Shown here piece after piece: positions 7,617 to 16,202 of a stretch of 42,059 nt of DNA; position 1 is the first letter of the stretch; each line of letters opens with the position of its first letter. This DNA is from an uncultured Granulicella sp. (lineage in GTDB: Bacteria; Acidobacteriota; Terriglobia; Terriglobales; Acidobacteriaceae): NCBI GenBank assembly GCA_937873265.1, contig CALMVL010000201.1, positions 1 through 42,059 of the forward strand, read 5' to 3'. Made by a program: the position numbers and the translations under genes. The notes beneath the pieces were generated by a model, which was not told the origin of the DNA, searched no databases, and worked only from the letters and a program-made list of their open reading frames with translations.

Positions 7617-10085
7617 ATGAAACGAGGAATCGCCGGAGCAGTGGCAGCAGTGATGGTGGGCGCGGTGTGGCTCGGGTTCGCCAAGCGCACCGTGGCCCAG
7701 AGTGACCTGAAGGTGACGTACGGCAGCAACGGCGTACAGCAGCTCTCGTATCTGGGCGTGGTGCTTGAAGACCTGAACGCGTACCCGTCGGATGCCTTTC
7801 ACATCTACCACATGAAAGCGACCGACCTGCAGGGCAATGTGTTGGCCGGCGGGCAGTACGGCTGGGGCGAGAGCAACAGTGGACGCGCCTGGAACGCCGG
7901 CTCGCAGACCATGACCTACACCTTCAGCTGGGGCTCGATCGCGGTTCAGTACGCGCAAACCGGAAACACATTGGACATGCGAGTGACCGAAGTCAACGCC
8001 TCCGGCTCGGGCATTATCTTTGATGGCGCGTCGATCTATCCTCTGGCCCTTCACATGCCGCAGCTGCCGGTGGGATTCACCGACGCCTCCTACTCACAGT
8101 TGTCCTACACCACGACCGGGCCCAGCGTTCTCGTGGCGGACTATGGCGCGGGCGAGGTCGTAGCCGTCGCGCCCGACGCGTCCAGGCCGCTGTACAGCGG
8201 CTTCCAACCTGCCGGCAACGGCGTGAGCTACACAGCCCTGATCAGCGGAACGACACCGGACAGTCTCGCGACATTTCTGCCGCATTTCGATCGGCCGGTG
8301 CAGCCGGGCCAAACCGACACGTTTACGGTGTCGCTGCGATTTGCGCCGTCCGGCACGCCCACCGGAACCCTGGCCGCGGACGCCTACGCGAACTGGGCGA
8401 AGACGTGGCCAATGCAGCTGAACTGGAAAGATCGGCGGGCTATCGGCACGGCCTATCTGGCGAGCTCCCCGACCGGCAACGCCAACCAGCCGGGCGGCTA
8501 TCCCAACAACCCGCGTCGCTACTTCAACGACAGCAATGCAAGCGACTTCGATGTCACCACGCCGGCTGGTCTGGCAAAGTTCCAGGCCAGGGTTCTCTCG
8601 CAGGCGGCGGCCAACGTGCAAAATCTGCAGCACCTCGGAGCGCAGGGGGCCATCACCTGGGACATCGAAGGCGAGCAGTTCCCGCAGAGCACCAGCTATG
8701 TCTGCGCTCCCGACCAGATCGCGCAGGTGGCGCCCGAGATGGAGAGCATTATCGCGAACCCGACCTCGCCCTACCACGGCATGAAGCTCGACGACGCGTA
8801 CTTCTCGATTATGCGATCGGCCGGATTCCGCGTCGGCGTGTGCATCCGTCCGCAGCACTTTACCCTCAACGCGGACGGAACGGCGTCGCAGGTGTATTTG
8901 CCGGACGCGGCGATCCCGGGCGAGCTGATCCGCAAGATGACGTTCGCACACGACCGATGGGGCGCGACACTCTTCTACGTCGACTCGACCGTCGAGGCGA
9001 ACGGCGCGGTACTCGACCCGAGCATTTTTCAGCAGGTCGGCGCGGCGCTGCCGGATTCGTTGATCATCCCCGAAGAGACGGTTCCGAAGGACTACGCATA
9101 CACCGCCGCCTTCAAGAGCTTCATCTTCCTGGGTGCGACCGGGACCGACAGCACCGTCTATAACTACTACCCTCAGGCGTTCAGCGCGGTGCTCGTCAAT
9201 GACGTCGCGCCGAGTAAGCTGTCCGCCGCGCTCCCGCAGCTGACGGCGGCGGTGAAGGCCGGAGACATCCTGATGGGCCACATCGATTACTGGCAGGACA
9301 ACAATCCGACCATTGTGCAGATTTACGCCAGTGCGGGAAGCAGTGCGACGGGTAACGGAGGCTCGGGGACACCGGCGCCGACGCAGCCCGCGCCGCCGTC
9401 GCCGGTTACGCCCTCGCCCGCACCGGTGTCGCCGCCATCGCCGTCAAACACCGGTGCGGTCCGTATCGTGTCGCCCACTGCGGGCGAGAGCGTCTCGGGG
9501 ACGGTAACGGTGACCGGACAGGTGAACGTGAGTCTGGACGCCGCCGGGTCGTACCTCATGGTTGATGGAGCGGAGGTCGGCACGGCGCGGGTCTCCGGCG
9601 CGCCCTACCAGTATGCGCTGGACACGGCCATGCTCAGCAACGGAACGCATGTGCTGCAGCTCTGGGCGCACGACACGGGCAACAATACCGACCTGTCGCA
9701 GACGGTCACTGTGACTGTCACAAACACAGTCGCGTCGGGATCCGGTCCAACGTCGGGCTCCGGGGCAACGCCTCCCCCCGCGCCAGCCCCCGCTCCCGTC
9801 ACCGCAACGGCGCCGATTACGCTGACCTATCCGGCGAGCGGACAGGCAATTTCGGGGCTGGTCGCCGTGACGGCGACGATCCTGCAGGGTCTCGACGCGG
9901 CAGGCTCTTACCTGATGGTGGACGGAGCCGAATTCGGCTGGCAGCGGGTCGACTCCGCGCCATTTCTCTACCAGCTGGACACATCGACCCTGAGTGCTGG
10001 ACCGCACACCTTGCAGATCTGGGCGCACACCGTTGCCAATGAGGTGTTGCTGTCCAACCAGGCGGTGGTCACGGTAAGTCACTGA
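7617..10085 (+). CDS. Secreted barrel-type putative glycoside hydrolase with two C-terminal Ig-like repeats
   Basis: An exported protein of 822 aa from the ATG at 7617. The track start at 7494 adds 41 residues before a textbook signal peptide (MKRGIAGAVAAVMVGAVWLG... ending 'TVAQS'), so I prefer 7617. Residues ~30-280 look like a beta-rich domain. Residues ~290-590 look like a (beta/alpha)8 barrel, with acidic residues at apparent strand ends: 'TWDIEGEQ' (~349-352), 'LFYVDST' (Asp ~456) and 'LIIPEET' (Glu ~486). The layout resembles retaining glycosidases of the GH31/GH36/GH13-like clans, but I cannot assign a known family. A Pro-rich linker follows ('PAPTQPAPPSPVTPSPAP'). Then come two ~90-aa Ig-like (Big_7-type) repeats that share the exact string 'DAAGSYLMVDGAE', separated by a second linker. 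It converges on the EPS operon and is probably secreted or cell-surface. Confidence 0.75.
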   Translation: MKRGIAGAVAAVMVGAVWLGFAKRTVAQSDLKVTYGSNGVQQLSYLGVVLEDLNAYPSDAFHIYHMKATDLQGNVLAGGQYGWGESNSGRAWNAGSQTMTYTFSWGSIAVQYAQTGNTLDMRVTEVNASGSGIIFDGASIYPLALHMPQLPVGFTDASYSQLSYTTTGPSVLVADYGAGEVVAVAPDASRPLYSGFQPAGNGVSYTALISGTTPDSLATFLPHFDRPVQPGQTDTFTVSLRFAPSGTPTGTLAADAYANWAKTWPMQLNWKDRRAIGTAYLASSPTGNANQPGGYPNNPRRYFNDSNASDFDVTTPAGLAKFQARVLSQAAANVQNLQHLGAQGAITWDIEGEQFPQSTSYVCAPDQIAQVAPEMESIIANPTSPYHGMKLDDAYFSIMRSAGFRVGVCIRPQHFTLNADGTASQVYLPDAAIPGELIRKMTFAHDRWGATLFYVDSTVEANGAVLDPSIFQQVGAALPDSLIIPEETVPKDYAYTAAFKSFIFLGATGTDSTVYNYYPQAFSAVLVNDVAPSKLSAALPQLTAAVKAGDILMGHIDYWQDNNPTIVQIYASAGSSATGNGGSGTPAPTQPAPPSPVTPSPAPVSPPSPSNTGAVRIVSPTAGESVSGTVTVTGQVNVSLDAAGSYLMVDGAEVGTARVSGAPYQYALDTAMLSNGTHVLQLWAHDTGNNTDLSQTVTVTVTNTVASGSGPTSGSGATPPPAPAPAPVTATAPITLTYPASGQAISGLVAVTATILQGLDAAGSYLMVDGAEFGWQRVDSAPFLYQLDTSTLSAGPHTLQIWAHTVANEVLLSNQAVVTVSH

Positions 10086-10121
10086 GGCCCGTTGAACCAA
10101 AAGCGGCCGCCAAACAGCCCC

Positions 10122-10135
10122 GGCGGCGCGCCGCC
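10122..10135. repeat. 14-bp perfect GC palindrome between convergent genes
   Basis: GGCGGCGCGCCGCC reads the same on both strands. It sits in the 58-nt gap between the convergent Ig-repeat gene and the last EPS gene, followed by 'AAGCCCGTTCAGG'. There is no T-run, so a bidirectional terminator role is only possible. Confidence 0.35.
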
Positions 10136-10143
10136 AAGCCCGT

Positions 10144-11406
10144 TCAGGTGAGCGACAGCATCGCGAACCTGTGTGCGGCAGCCGGACCGGACGGGTGAGA
10201 TCCTCTCGTTTTGTCTCGATAGGGTAGCCGCTCGGCGAGGGCCTGCTGCATCGCGCGCGCGCGTTGCTGCCAGGTGGCGCTCTGGCCGGCTTTCCAGCGC
10301 AACGATCGCAGGCCATCCTTGAAGTGCAGCGCCTTGAGCCGGCGCAGCGCTTCGGCCGCGTTCTCGGCGGAGTCCACCAGTTGGAGCAGCGGCTCTTTGC
10401 GCAGCAACTCCTCGAAACCTCGCGTGGCCAGAATGGGCTGCGCCGCCGCGAGGTGCTCGTAAAACCTTGTGGAACTGCCGGAGTAGGTGGGCTCACCCCG
10501 CAGATACGGCAGGATGGCGACATCCAGAGCGCGCGCGTACGTTGCCAGCTCGCCGTACGGCTTTTTGCCCACGAAGCGAGCTGCAGGATGGGCCATCACC
10601 ATCGCACGCGCGGCACGCTGCGCGGGGTCGGCCACCTCCATGGTGGTCGGGCCGACAAACGCCCACGAGAATCCGGCGCTCAGCCGGATGAGGCGCTCGA
10701 GAAAGATCCAATCAAGATTGCCGGCCAGGTTGCCGATGACGCCGGCAACCGGGCGGGGCAGGCCCGCGAGGTCAGCCGGCAGGTCGGCCGGATGCATCGG
10801 CGGCGCAGGCAGCAGATTCTTCTCCCGAGTCGCGTTCGCGATCACCTCGATTTTGGTCGGATCGCAGCCGGCCCGGTCGATGAGATACTCCGCCAATCGG
10901 AACGAGTTGGGGCAGACAAGGTCGGCGATCCCGCACAGGTACTGGTCCAACCGACAGACCTGGGCTGCGTCCGCACTGGGGTAGGCCGCAATCAGATCGG
11001 TAAGCCAGTAGACGACCGGGCCCGGCCAGTGCGCCGCCACCGAGGCGAAATACGGTACGGTGCAGATAAGCGGCGAACGCGTCGGATCCTCGCATTGCCG
11101 CGCGATGCGCTTGGCGAGTGAGGAGCCAAGATCGAAAAAGAGAGAAAACGGAAACCGCGAGTACCCGCGCTGCAGGGGGAAGTGACGGATGCGCAGCGGC
11201 GGATCCGTCAGAGTCTCTTCGAGCTCCGGCAACCCCCACGGCAGCAGGTGCCGCTCGGGCTTCCAGCCAAGAACGGGAACGGACTCAGAGAGAGCCGAAG
11301 CGAACTCTGCGTCAAGGGAATCGGATATCTGCAGCAGCTGCCAGGTCACGCGAGGGGTCAAAAGAGATCTGCTCCACAGGTAAGCAAAACGCGGCGAGAA
11401 CACCAT
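10144..11406 (-). CDS. Glycosyltransferase (GT-B fold, GT4/TuaH-like), last gene of the EPS operon
   Basis: A 420-aa cytosolic glycosyltransferase with a two-Rossmann GT-B layout. The N-terminal half carries 'VVYWLTDLIAAYP' and 'LVCPNSFRLAEYL', the Asp and 'cNS/PN' landmarks of TuaH-like teichuronic/EPS glycosyltransferases. The C-terminal half has 'GVIGNLAGNLDW', 'FVGPTTMEV', 'FVGKKPYGELATYARALDVAILPY' and an acceptor/donor loop 'GSSTRFYEHLAAAQPILA', which corresponds to the E-x7-E region of GT4 enzymes with changes. It presumably adds a sugar to the lipid-linked EPS repeat unit. It lies 82 nt downstream of the WecA-like gene on the same strand and ends the operon. Donor and acceptor are unknown. 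Confidence 0.82.
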   Translation of the reverse strand: MVFSPRFAYLWSRSLLTPRVTWQLLQISDSLDAEFASALSESVPVLGWKPERHLLPWGLPELEETLTDPPLRIRHFPLQRGYSRFPFSLFFDLGSSLAKRIARQCEDPTRSPLICTVPYFASVAAHWPGPVVYWLTDLIAAYPSADAAQVCRLDQYLCGIADLVCPNSFRLAEYLIDRAGCDPTKIEVIANATREKNLLPAPPMHPADLPADLAGLPRPVAGVIGNLAGNLDWIFLERLIRLSAGFSWAFVGPTTMEVADPAQRAARAMVMAHPAARFVGKKPYGELATYARALDVAILPYLRGEPTYSGSSTRFYEHLAAAQPILATRGFEELLRKEPLLQLVDSAENAAEALRRLKALHFKDGLRSLRWKAGQSATWQQRARAMQQALAERLPYRDKTRGSHPSGPAAAHRFAMLSLT

Positions 11407-11488
11407 CGACGACGGCTCCGGTCAGGGGCGCGCGTCACGATGGCTCGTATCCCGAGTGAGGCAGAACAGTGGTCGAGCTACAAAGAGG

Positions 11489-12937
11489 TCAGGCTACTCC
11501 GGAGATCGCGCTGTGTTCCTTCATCTGCGTCGCCGGTTCAGCTAAAAAAATTTCCTTACCTTTGATCGACTCCTGCATGAGGTGCAACACGGACATCATG
11601 AGAACAGGAGCCTTGCTCTCGGCAACCCGGGTAAGGTTAAGGTGCCCGTGCCGCCCAAGCGACATCGTCATCTCCCATGAGATGTCATCCGCACGCCCGG
11701 AGAGGGTCTCTTCAAAGGAAACCCCATGCAAATACATGCGCACAGAGGCGAAGCGGAGGTCGGTACATGCGGTCCGCACCACCTCCCAACACTCACTGAC
11801 CGTCTCAGCCCGGGTTAGCGAGCGGTCAAGCTCTTGGAGGTAGATCTCCTCCTGCAGCACGCGCAGGATCTTCTTCTTCGAGAGCGTGCGGCGAACGGCG
11901 GAGAACTCCACGTAACCGAGAGCTTTGACGCCGGCAAAGACGAACGCACAAAAGGCAAGCAGCGTCAGCGGCCGGAGATGGCGGAGGCTGGCCACGTTAA
12001 GCAGAATGGAGAAGAACGCAGCGATGCCGCAGAACCCATACAGGATCAGCGCGGCGTCCCGCGGCTTGAAGCCGAGCGCCAGCACCATGTGGTGGACGTG
12101 ACCTCGATCCGCCCCAAAGATTGGCCGCGAGCGCATGAAGCGCCGGGAGATCGACAGGCCGACATCGACCAGCGGAAGCGCCAGCGCCATGAGCGGAGCC
12201 ACCATGCCGAGCAGCGATCCCGAGCGCTGGCTCCAGATCAGGCCGAAGCAGCCGAGCATGAAGCCGATCGTCAGAGATCCGCTGTCGCCCAGAAATACGG
12301 AAGCGGGAGCGAAGTTATAGCGCAGAAAGGCGAGCAGGCAGCCGACCAGCGGAATCGTGGCCATCGCCAGGCCGGTGTTCCCTTGCAGAATGGCGGCGAT
12401 CAGCGTCGTGCCAGTGGCAAAAAGGCCCACACCCGAGGCCAGACCGTCGAGCCCGTCGATCAGATTCACCGCGTTGGTGCATCCGACCAGCCACAGGAAG
12501 CTGAGCAGCAGCTCGGCCCAATGTTTGTAGCCGGTGGCGCCATGGAGTGTGGCCATCCGTGCGCCCAGGCTCACGGCAAGGGCCGCGGCCACAGCCTGTC
12601 CGGCCAGCTTTTGCCATGGCCTCAGGCCGATCAGATCGTCGATCAGGCCTGTCAGAAAGATCAGGCCCGTCGCCGGCAACAGGGCCCACAACAGATGTTC
12701 GTGCTGGATGCGGATCCGTGCACCCTCCGGGGCAAACAGCAGCATGAGTCCAAGCGCGGCGGCATACGAGAGCGCAATCGGAATGCCGCCAATGCGGGGG
12801 ATCGGACGGAGGTGCAGCTTACGATCGCCATCCGGGTGATCCACAATATTGAGGCGAAGAAACAGATTCCGCGCCAGCGGCGTGGTCACAAGGCAGACGA
12901 GAAAAGCAACGAGACCTAAACCGAGAATTGCATGCAT
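11489..12937 (-). CDS. WecA/MraY-family undecaprenyl-phosphate sugar-1-phosphate transferase with C-terminal extension
   Basis: An integral membrane phosphoglycosyl transferase that would put the first sugar-1-phosphate on undecaprenyl phosphate to start EPS repeat-unit synthesis. I start it at 12937 (MHAILGLGL...), preceded by GGAGAG. The track start at 13144 adds 69 residues that overlap the upstream gene in another frame. About eleven membrane helices span residues 1-345. Catalytic landmarks are present: 'LIDDLIGLRPWQKLAGQ', 'NAVNLIDGLDGLASG' (Asp-rich Mg2+ site), 'FLGDSGSLTIGF' and the His motif 'ADRGHVHHMVL', which points to WecA/TagO/RgpG-like enzymes rather than MraY. About 130 extra cytosolic residues follow the last helix (from 'RRTLSKKKILRVLQEE'). 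They are not part of the core enzyme and match no domain I recognise. Confidence 0.88.
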   Translation of the reverse strand: MHAILGLGLVAFLVCLVTTPLARNLFLRLNIVDHPDGDRKLHLRPIPRIGGIPIALSYAAALGLMLLFAPEGARIRIQHEHLLWALLPATGLIFLTGLIDDLIGLRPWQKLAGQAVAAALAVSLGARMATLHGATGYKHWAELLLSFLWLVGCTNAVNLIDGLDGLASGVGLFATGTTLIAAILQGNTGLAMATIPLVGCLLAFLRYNFAPASVFLGDSGSLTIGFMLGCFGLIWSQRSGSLLGMVAPLMALALPLVDVGLSISRRFMRSRPIFGADRGHVHHMVLALGFKPRDAALILYGFCGIAAFFSILLNVASLRHLRPLTLLAFCAFVFAGVKALGYVEFSAVRRTLSKKKILRVLQEEIYLQELDRSLTRAETVSECWEVVRTACTDLRFASVRMYLHGVSFEETLSGRADDISWEMTMSLGRHGHLNLTRVAESKAPVLMMSVLHLMQESIKGKEIFLAEPATQMKEHSAISGVA

Positions 12938-12956
12938 ACCATCTCTCCGTCGGAGT

Positions 12957-14228
12957 TTACCGAGACAAGGGGCCCGGAACGTGCTCGTACGGTGGTGCAG
13001 TACGTCTAAGCTCGCCCTCTGTGAGGGCGAGGTCGAGTTCACCGGCGTGAACCGGCGTGGCGCCGAGGATGCCCAGAATGCGGGCGACTCCCAGCGGAAG
13101 TGTGAAGTGGTTGTCAAATGCCTGGCGCGCGCGAGCGCCCGCAACGCGGACCAGGTTGCGGTTTGCGGCGAGGGTTACCAGAAGCTCCGTGAGCCCCCGC
13201 TCGTCGCCGACCCCAACGTGCCATCCGCAGCCGAAGCGGCGAAGGATGCGCGCCGGAGTCGCATCGGCCGGACCGACAAACAGGATCGGCCGGCCCGCGG
13301 CAAGCAGGCCGTACACCTTGCTCGGAACCACCGATCCGCAGGTCGCGTCGCGCTGCGTCACCAGGCCGATGTCACCGGCCGCAAGGCTTTCGCTCAGCGA
13401 TCCGCGCTCAACATAGGGGCGCATGTCGACCGAGTGGAGGTTGTGCACGCGCACGAACTCTGCGAGCTCGGCGCGACGGCCGCCTGAACCGGCGAACACG
13501 AAGCGGACCTGACTTCTGGCGTGCTCTGCTTCAAGCGCCGCGATCGCTCCAGTCACCGTATCCAGCTCATGCGCCAGGCCGAGATTGCCGGAGTAGAGCA
13601 CAACCAGATCGGCCGGATCGCCGGGCCGGGCGAGCGGCTGAATCGCCGAGCCGTCGGCCCAATTGTCGGCAACCCAGATCTTTTCGGGGGCAACTCCGCG
13701 CGCAACCAGCCGCGCCTTCATGCACTCGCCCAGGGCGATGATGCCGTCCGCCCGCTCACGGGCAACATCGGCCAGCCGGCCAACCACGCGATCGAGCACG
13801 CCGCCTCGCCGGAAGTAGCCAAGGTCGACTGCCACATCCGGGTACATGTCCATCTCCCAGATGAAATGCCTCGACCCGCGTAGCCTCTTCAGCACCGTTC
13901 CCAGCAGCGAAAGCAGCGGCGGCGTCGTGAGGGTCAGAACCAGGTCCGGGCGCGGCAGCCGCAGCCCCTGCACCACCGCCGAGACATAAAAGGAGCCGTA
14001 GGAGAGCACGCGACCCAGCTTGCCGCGGACGAAGGGAAGCGCTTTGACGCGGTGCATCTCGACCGGCGGGGGCGCCGCGCCCTCCATGCGGATCGCATAG
14101 CCGCCGTCCGCGCTGATCGCGTACACCTCGTGGCCGTTCTCCGCCATCCCCCGCGCCAGGTCGGTGAGGAGCTGGCTGGTGGCCGCCGCGTCCGGCCAGA
14201 AGAACTGATTGAGCAAAAGAATCCTCAT
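12957..14228 (-). CDS. GT4-family glycosyltransferase, WbuB-like
   Basis: A 423-aa GT-B glycosyltransferase beginning MRILLLNQFFWPDAAATSQL, the usual WbuB/WcaI-like N-terminus. The ATG at 14228 overlaps the stop of the upstream acyltransferase by 4 nt (ATGA), which fixes the start. The 100 residues the track adds upstream are the acyltransferase gene read in the wrong frame. The donor-binding half has 'VVLYSGNLGLAHELDTV', 'RFVFAGSGGRRAEL', 'PYVERGSLSESLAAGDIGLV' and 'VPSKVYGLLAAGRPILFVG', where the conserved Ser-Lys replaces the more common E-x7-E, as in WbuB enzymes. It probably adds an amino-sugar to the repeat unit; that is inference from family. Confidence 0.87.
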   Translation of the reverse strand: MRILLLNQFFWPDAAATSQLLTDLARGMAENGHEVYAISADGGYAIRMEGAAPPPVEMHRVKALPFVRGKLGRVLSYGSFYVSAVVQGLRLPRPDLVLTLTTPPLLSLLGTVLKRLRGSRHFIWEMDMYPDVAVDLGYFRRGGVLDRVVGRLADVARERADGIIALGECMKARLVARGVAPEKIWVADNWADGSAIQPLARPGDPADLVVLYSGNLGLAHELDTVTGAIAALEAEHARSQVRFVFAGSGGRRAELAEFVRVHNLHSVDMRPYVERGSLSESLAAGDIGLVTQRDATCGSVVPSKVYGLLAAGRPILFVGPADATPARILRRFGCGWHVGVGDERGLTELLVTLAANRNLVRVAGARARQAFDNHFTLPLGVARILGILGATPVHAGELDLALTEGELRRTAPPYEHVPGPLSR

Positions 14229-14848
14229 ACGCTCGCGTGCTGCTCCGGTGTGCTGGCTGGTGCGGTCGGGGCTTCCTTGATCCGCCGCATCTTGACAAAG
14301 CTGGCCGGGTTGCCGGCAAAGATGGCAAACTCCGGAATCTGGCCGGTGATCAGACTTCCAGCGCTGGCGACCGATCCCACCCCGAGCACTGCGCCCGGAG
14401 CCAGGATCGATCGAGCTCCAGCCCAGGAGCCGTCTTCCATGGTGATTGGAGCAATCAGGAGACCAAAGTGCGGATCGCTCCAGTCGTGGTTGCCGGTGCA
14501 GAGATACGCTCCCTGAGACAGGCAGCAATCCGCGCCGATGCGCACCGTGGTCAGGTTATCGATCCAGCAGTCCTCGCCGATCCACGTGTCGTTGCCGACG
14601 ACAAGGTGCCAGGGGTACTTGACGTTGACCCCCACCTTGATCACGACGCCCGAACCGATTTCCGCCCCAAACATCCGAAGAAGCCGGACCCGCAACCCGG
14701 ACGATGGGATGAGGTGCGACCGCAGCAGCGGCAGACCGAAGAAAAACCACAGTGCCCGCCACAGGGGAGACCGCCCCGGGTGGTACCACGAGTTGTCGTA
14801 GTGACGCAGCTCGACCGGACTGGCCGCTGGGTTGGGAATCGGGCTCAT
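14225..14848 (-). CDS. WcaF-like hexapeptide-repeat acyltransferase
   Basis: A 207-aa left-handed beta-helix acyltransferase of the colanic-acid acetyltransferase WcaF/LacA type, which transfers an acetyl (or other acyl) group from CoA to a sugar of the EPS repeat unit. The hexapeptide repeats run from about residue 80 to 185: 'VGNDTWIGEDCWIDNLTTVRIG', 'LSQGAYLCTGNHDW' with the catalytic His in 'GNHDW', and 'WAGARSILAPGAVLGVGSV'. The N-terminus has the 'W..GRS...R..WF..G' pattern of this family. Both ends overlap neighbours by 4 nt (14225-14228 and 14845-14848), so it is translationally coupled on both sides. Confidence 0.9.
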   Translation of the reverse strand: MSPIPNPAASPVELRHYDNSWYHPGRSPLWRALWFFFGLPLLRSHLIPSSGLRVRLLRMFGAEIGSGVVIKVGVNVKYPWHLVVGNDTWIGEDCWIDNLTTVRIGADCCLSQGAYLCTGNHDWSDPHFGLLIAPITMEDGSWAGARSILAPGAVLGVGSVASAGSLITGQIPEFAIFAGNPASFVKMRRIKEAPTAPASTPEQHASV

Positions 14849-16167
14849 CGCGCACGTCCTCTCGCCGCGCCAGCCCCGGTCGACGAACAGATCCGGGATC
14901 CGAACAGTCCTGACGGTGCGGGGCCGCCTTCGCAGAAACGATACACGTCCGTCATTTGCCGGCCGATTGCCGCCCAGCCGAAGCGGTCCTCCACCAGCCT
15001 CCGGCCGTTTGCCCCGATCTCACGATTGCGCGCCGGACCGTTGCCGAGAAGCAGTCTTAAGACTGACGTGAGCGCGGGCACTTCAGATGGGATCTCCCAT
15101 CCGGCGTTCGCTTTGGCGACCTCCGGCAGGTGGCAGTGGGTGGTCACAATCACCGGCAACCCCATGCCCATCGCCTCGAGCGTCGACACGCTCAGGCCCT
15201 CCGAGTAGGACGGCAGTACAAAAGCTTCGGCTGCCGCCAGGGCCGACCACTTCGCCTGTCCGGTCAGCATGCCGGTAAAGCTGACGGCGCTGCCAAGTCC
15301 GCGCCCGGCGACCCGTGCCTCGATCGCCTGCCGGGTGTTCTCGAAATCCGGCCCGGCCAGCACAAGATGCGCGTCCGGGTGCTGCCGCCAGACGTCGGCC
15401 CACGCGTCCACCAGCAGATCGATTCCCTTTTTGAAGTGAATTCTTCCCAAAAAGAGGACAATCCGTTTCCCTTGCAGGGAAGGAAACCGCCCAAGGAAGA
15501 GCTCCGGCCCGATACCCACCGGAAGGTGAACGCCATTCGGAATGACCGCCACCGGCTGCTTTGCGCCGAAACGCCGATAGTCTTCGGCCTCGGCCTCTGT
15601 CAGGGCGTGGAGGCACCGGGCGCGGGCGACGTTTCCGCGTTCGATCAGGGCAGCGTAGATCTGCTTCTTGAGCCGCTTATTGCGCAGCGCCCAGGGCTCC
15701 AGCATCCCGTGAGCCGAAAGCACATACGGGAGCCCGGCCCGGTGCGCGGCGCGAACCGCAACCGCGGTGCTCGTCTCCCACAATCCGTGGATGTGTACCC
15801 CGGCCGAACCACGGACGAGCTCGTCAAAGCGCCGCCGGAGGTCGCGGTCACGCAGCCAGGCCACACGGCTGGTGGGCCAGGCAGTGACGTCCACGCCGGT
15901 CAGGGCGCTCTGCTCTCCCGGCGCGCAGAACGCGGCGATACCCGGCCGCGAAGCGTCTGCTCGGGCGGAGGCAACGGCCACCGCCAGCTCCGGCACAACA
16001 GCGCTCAGACCACCGTACCTGGGGTCCACATGCGACACCACATGGAGCCAGCCTGCCCCGCGTCCCGCATCCGCCGCGACGCGGCATCCCACGTCGCGCA
16101 CGGTCTCACGCCCGTCCGGCAGAGGCGGTTTGGAGGTCATCTCGGGTCGTTCGGTCGTGGCCAGCAT
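14845..16167 (-). CDS. GT4-family glycosyltransferase
   Basis: A 440-aa retaining GT-B glycosyltransferase of the EPS pathway. The N-terminal domain has 'LHVVSHVDPRYGGLSAVVPEL' (acceptor-side glycine loop) and 'VHIHGLWETSTAVAVRAA'. The C-terminal domain has 'VLFLGRIHFKKGIDLLVDAW', 'LVLAGPDFENT' and 'AEAFVLPSYSEGLSVSTLEAMGMGLPVI', the last being the GT4 E-x7-E motif (Glu of 'SEGLS' and 'LEAM'). The track starts at a TTG (16182). The ATG at 16167 is preceded by GGAG nine bases upstream, and that GGAG lies within the extension, so I prefer it. Ends in a 4-nt overlap with the acyltransferase. The exact sugar is unknown. Confidence 0.88.
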   Translation of the reverse strand: MLATTERPEMTSKPPLPDGRETVRDVGCRVAADAGRGAGWLHVVSHVDPRYGGLSAVVPELAVAVASARADASRPGIAAFCAPGEQSALTGVDVTAWPTSRVAWLRDRDLRRRFDELVRGSAGVHIHGLWETSTAVAVRAAHRAGLPYVLSAHGMLEPWALRNKRLKKQIYAALIERGNVARARCLHALTEAEAEDYRRFGAKQPVAVIPNGVHLPVGIGPELFLGRFPSLQGKRIVLFLGRIHFKKGIDLLVDAWADVWRQHPDAHLVLAGPDFENTRQAIEARVAGRGLGSAVSFTGMLTGQAKWSALAAAEAFVLPSYSEGLSVSTLEAMGMGLPVIVTTHCHLPEVAKANAGWEIPSEVPALTSVLRLLLGNGPARNREIGANGRRLVEDRFGWAAIGRQMTDVYRFCEGGPAPSGLFGSRICSSTGAGAARGRAR

Positions 16168-16202
16168 CGGTATCGGCTCCAAAGATCGTGGTTCGTGGTC
16201 CG

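Noticed and set aside
7187-7729. 180-aa minus-strand ORF upstream of the Ig-repeat gene
   Set aside because: No domain, overlaps the start of the plus-strand gene, and the region carries RNA-like hairpins instead.
9350-9450. Possible CRISPR-like or tandem repeat in the Pro-rich linker
   Set aside because: The repeats are codon-level Pro/Ala/Ser repeats of a coding linker, with no spacer structure.
11489-13144. WecA-like ORF starting at 13144
   Set aside because: The 69 N-terminal codons overlap the upstream glycosyltransferase in another frame. GGAGAG before ATG 12937 gives a better start.
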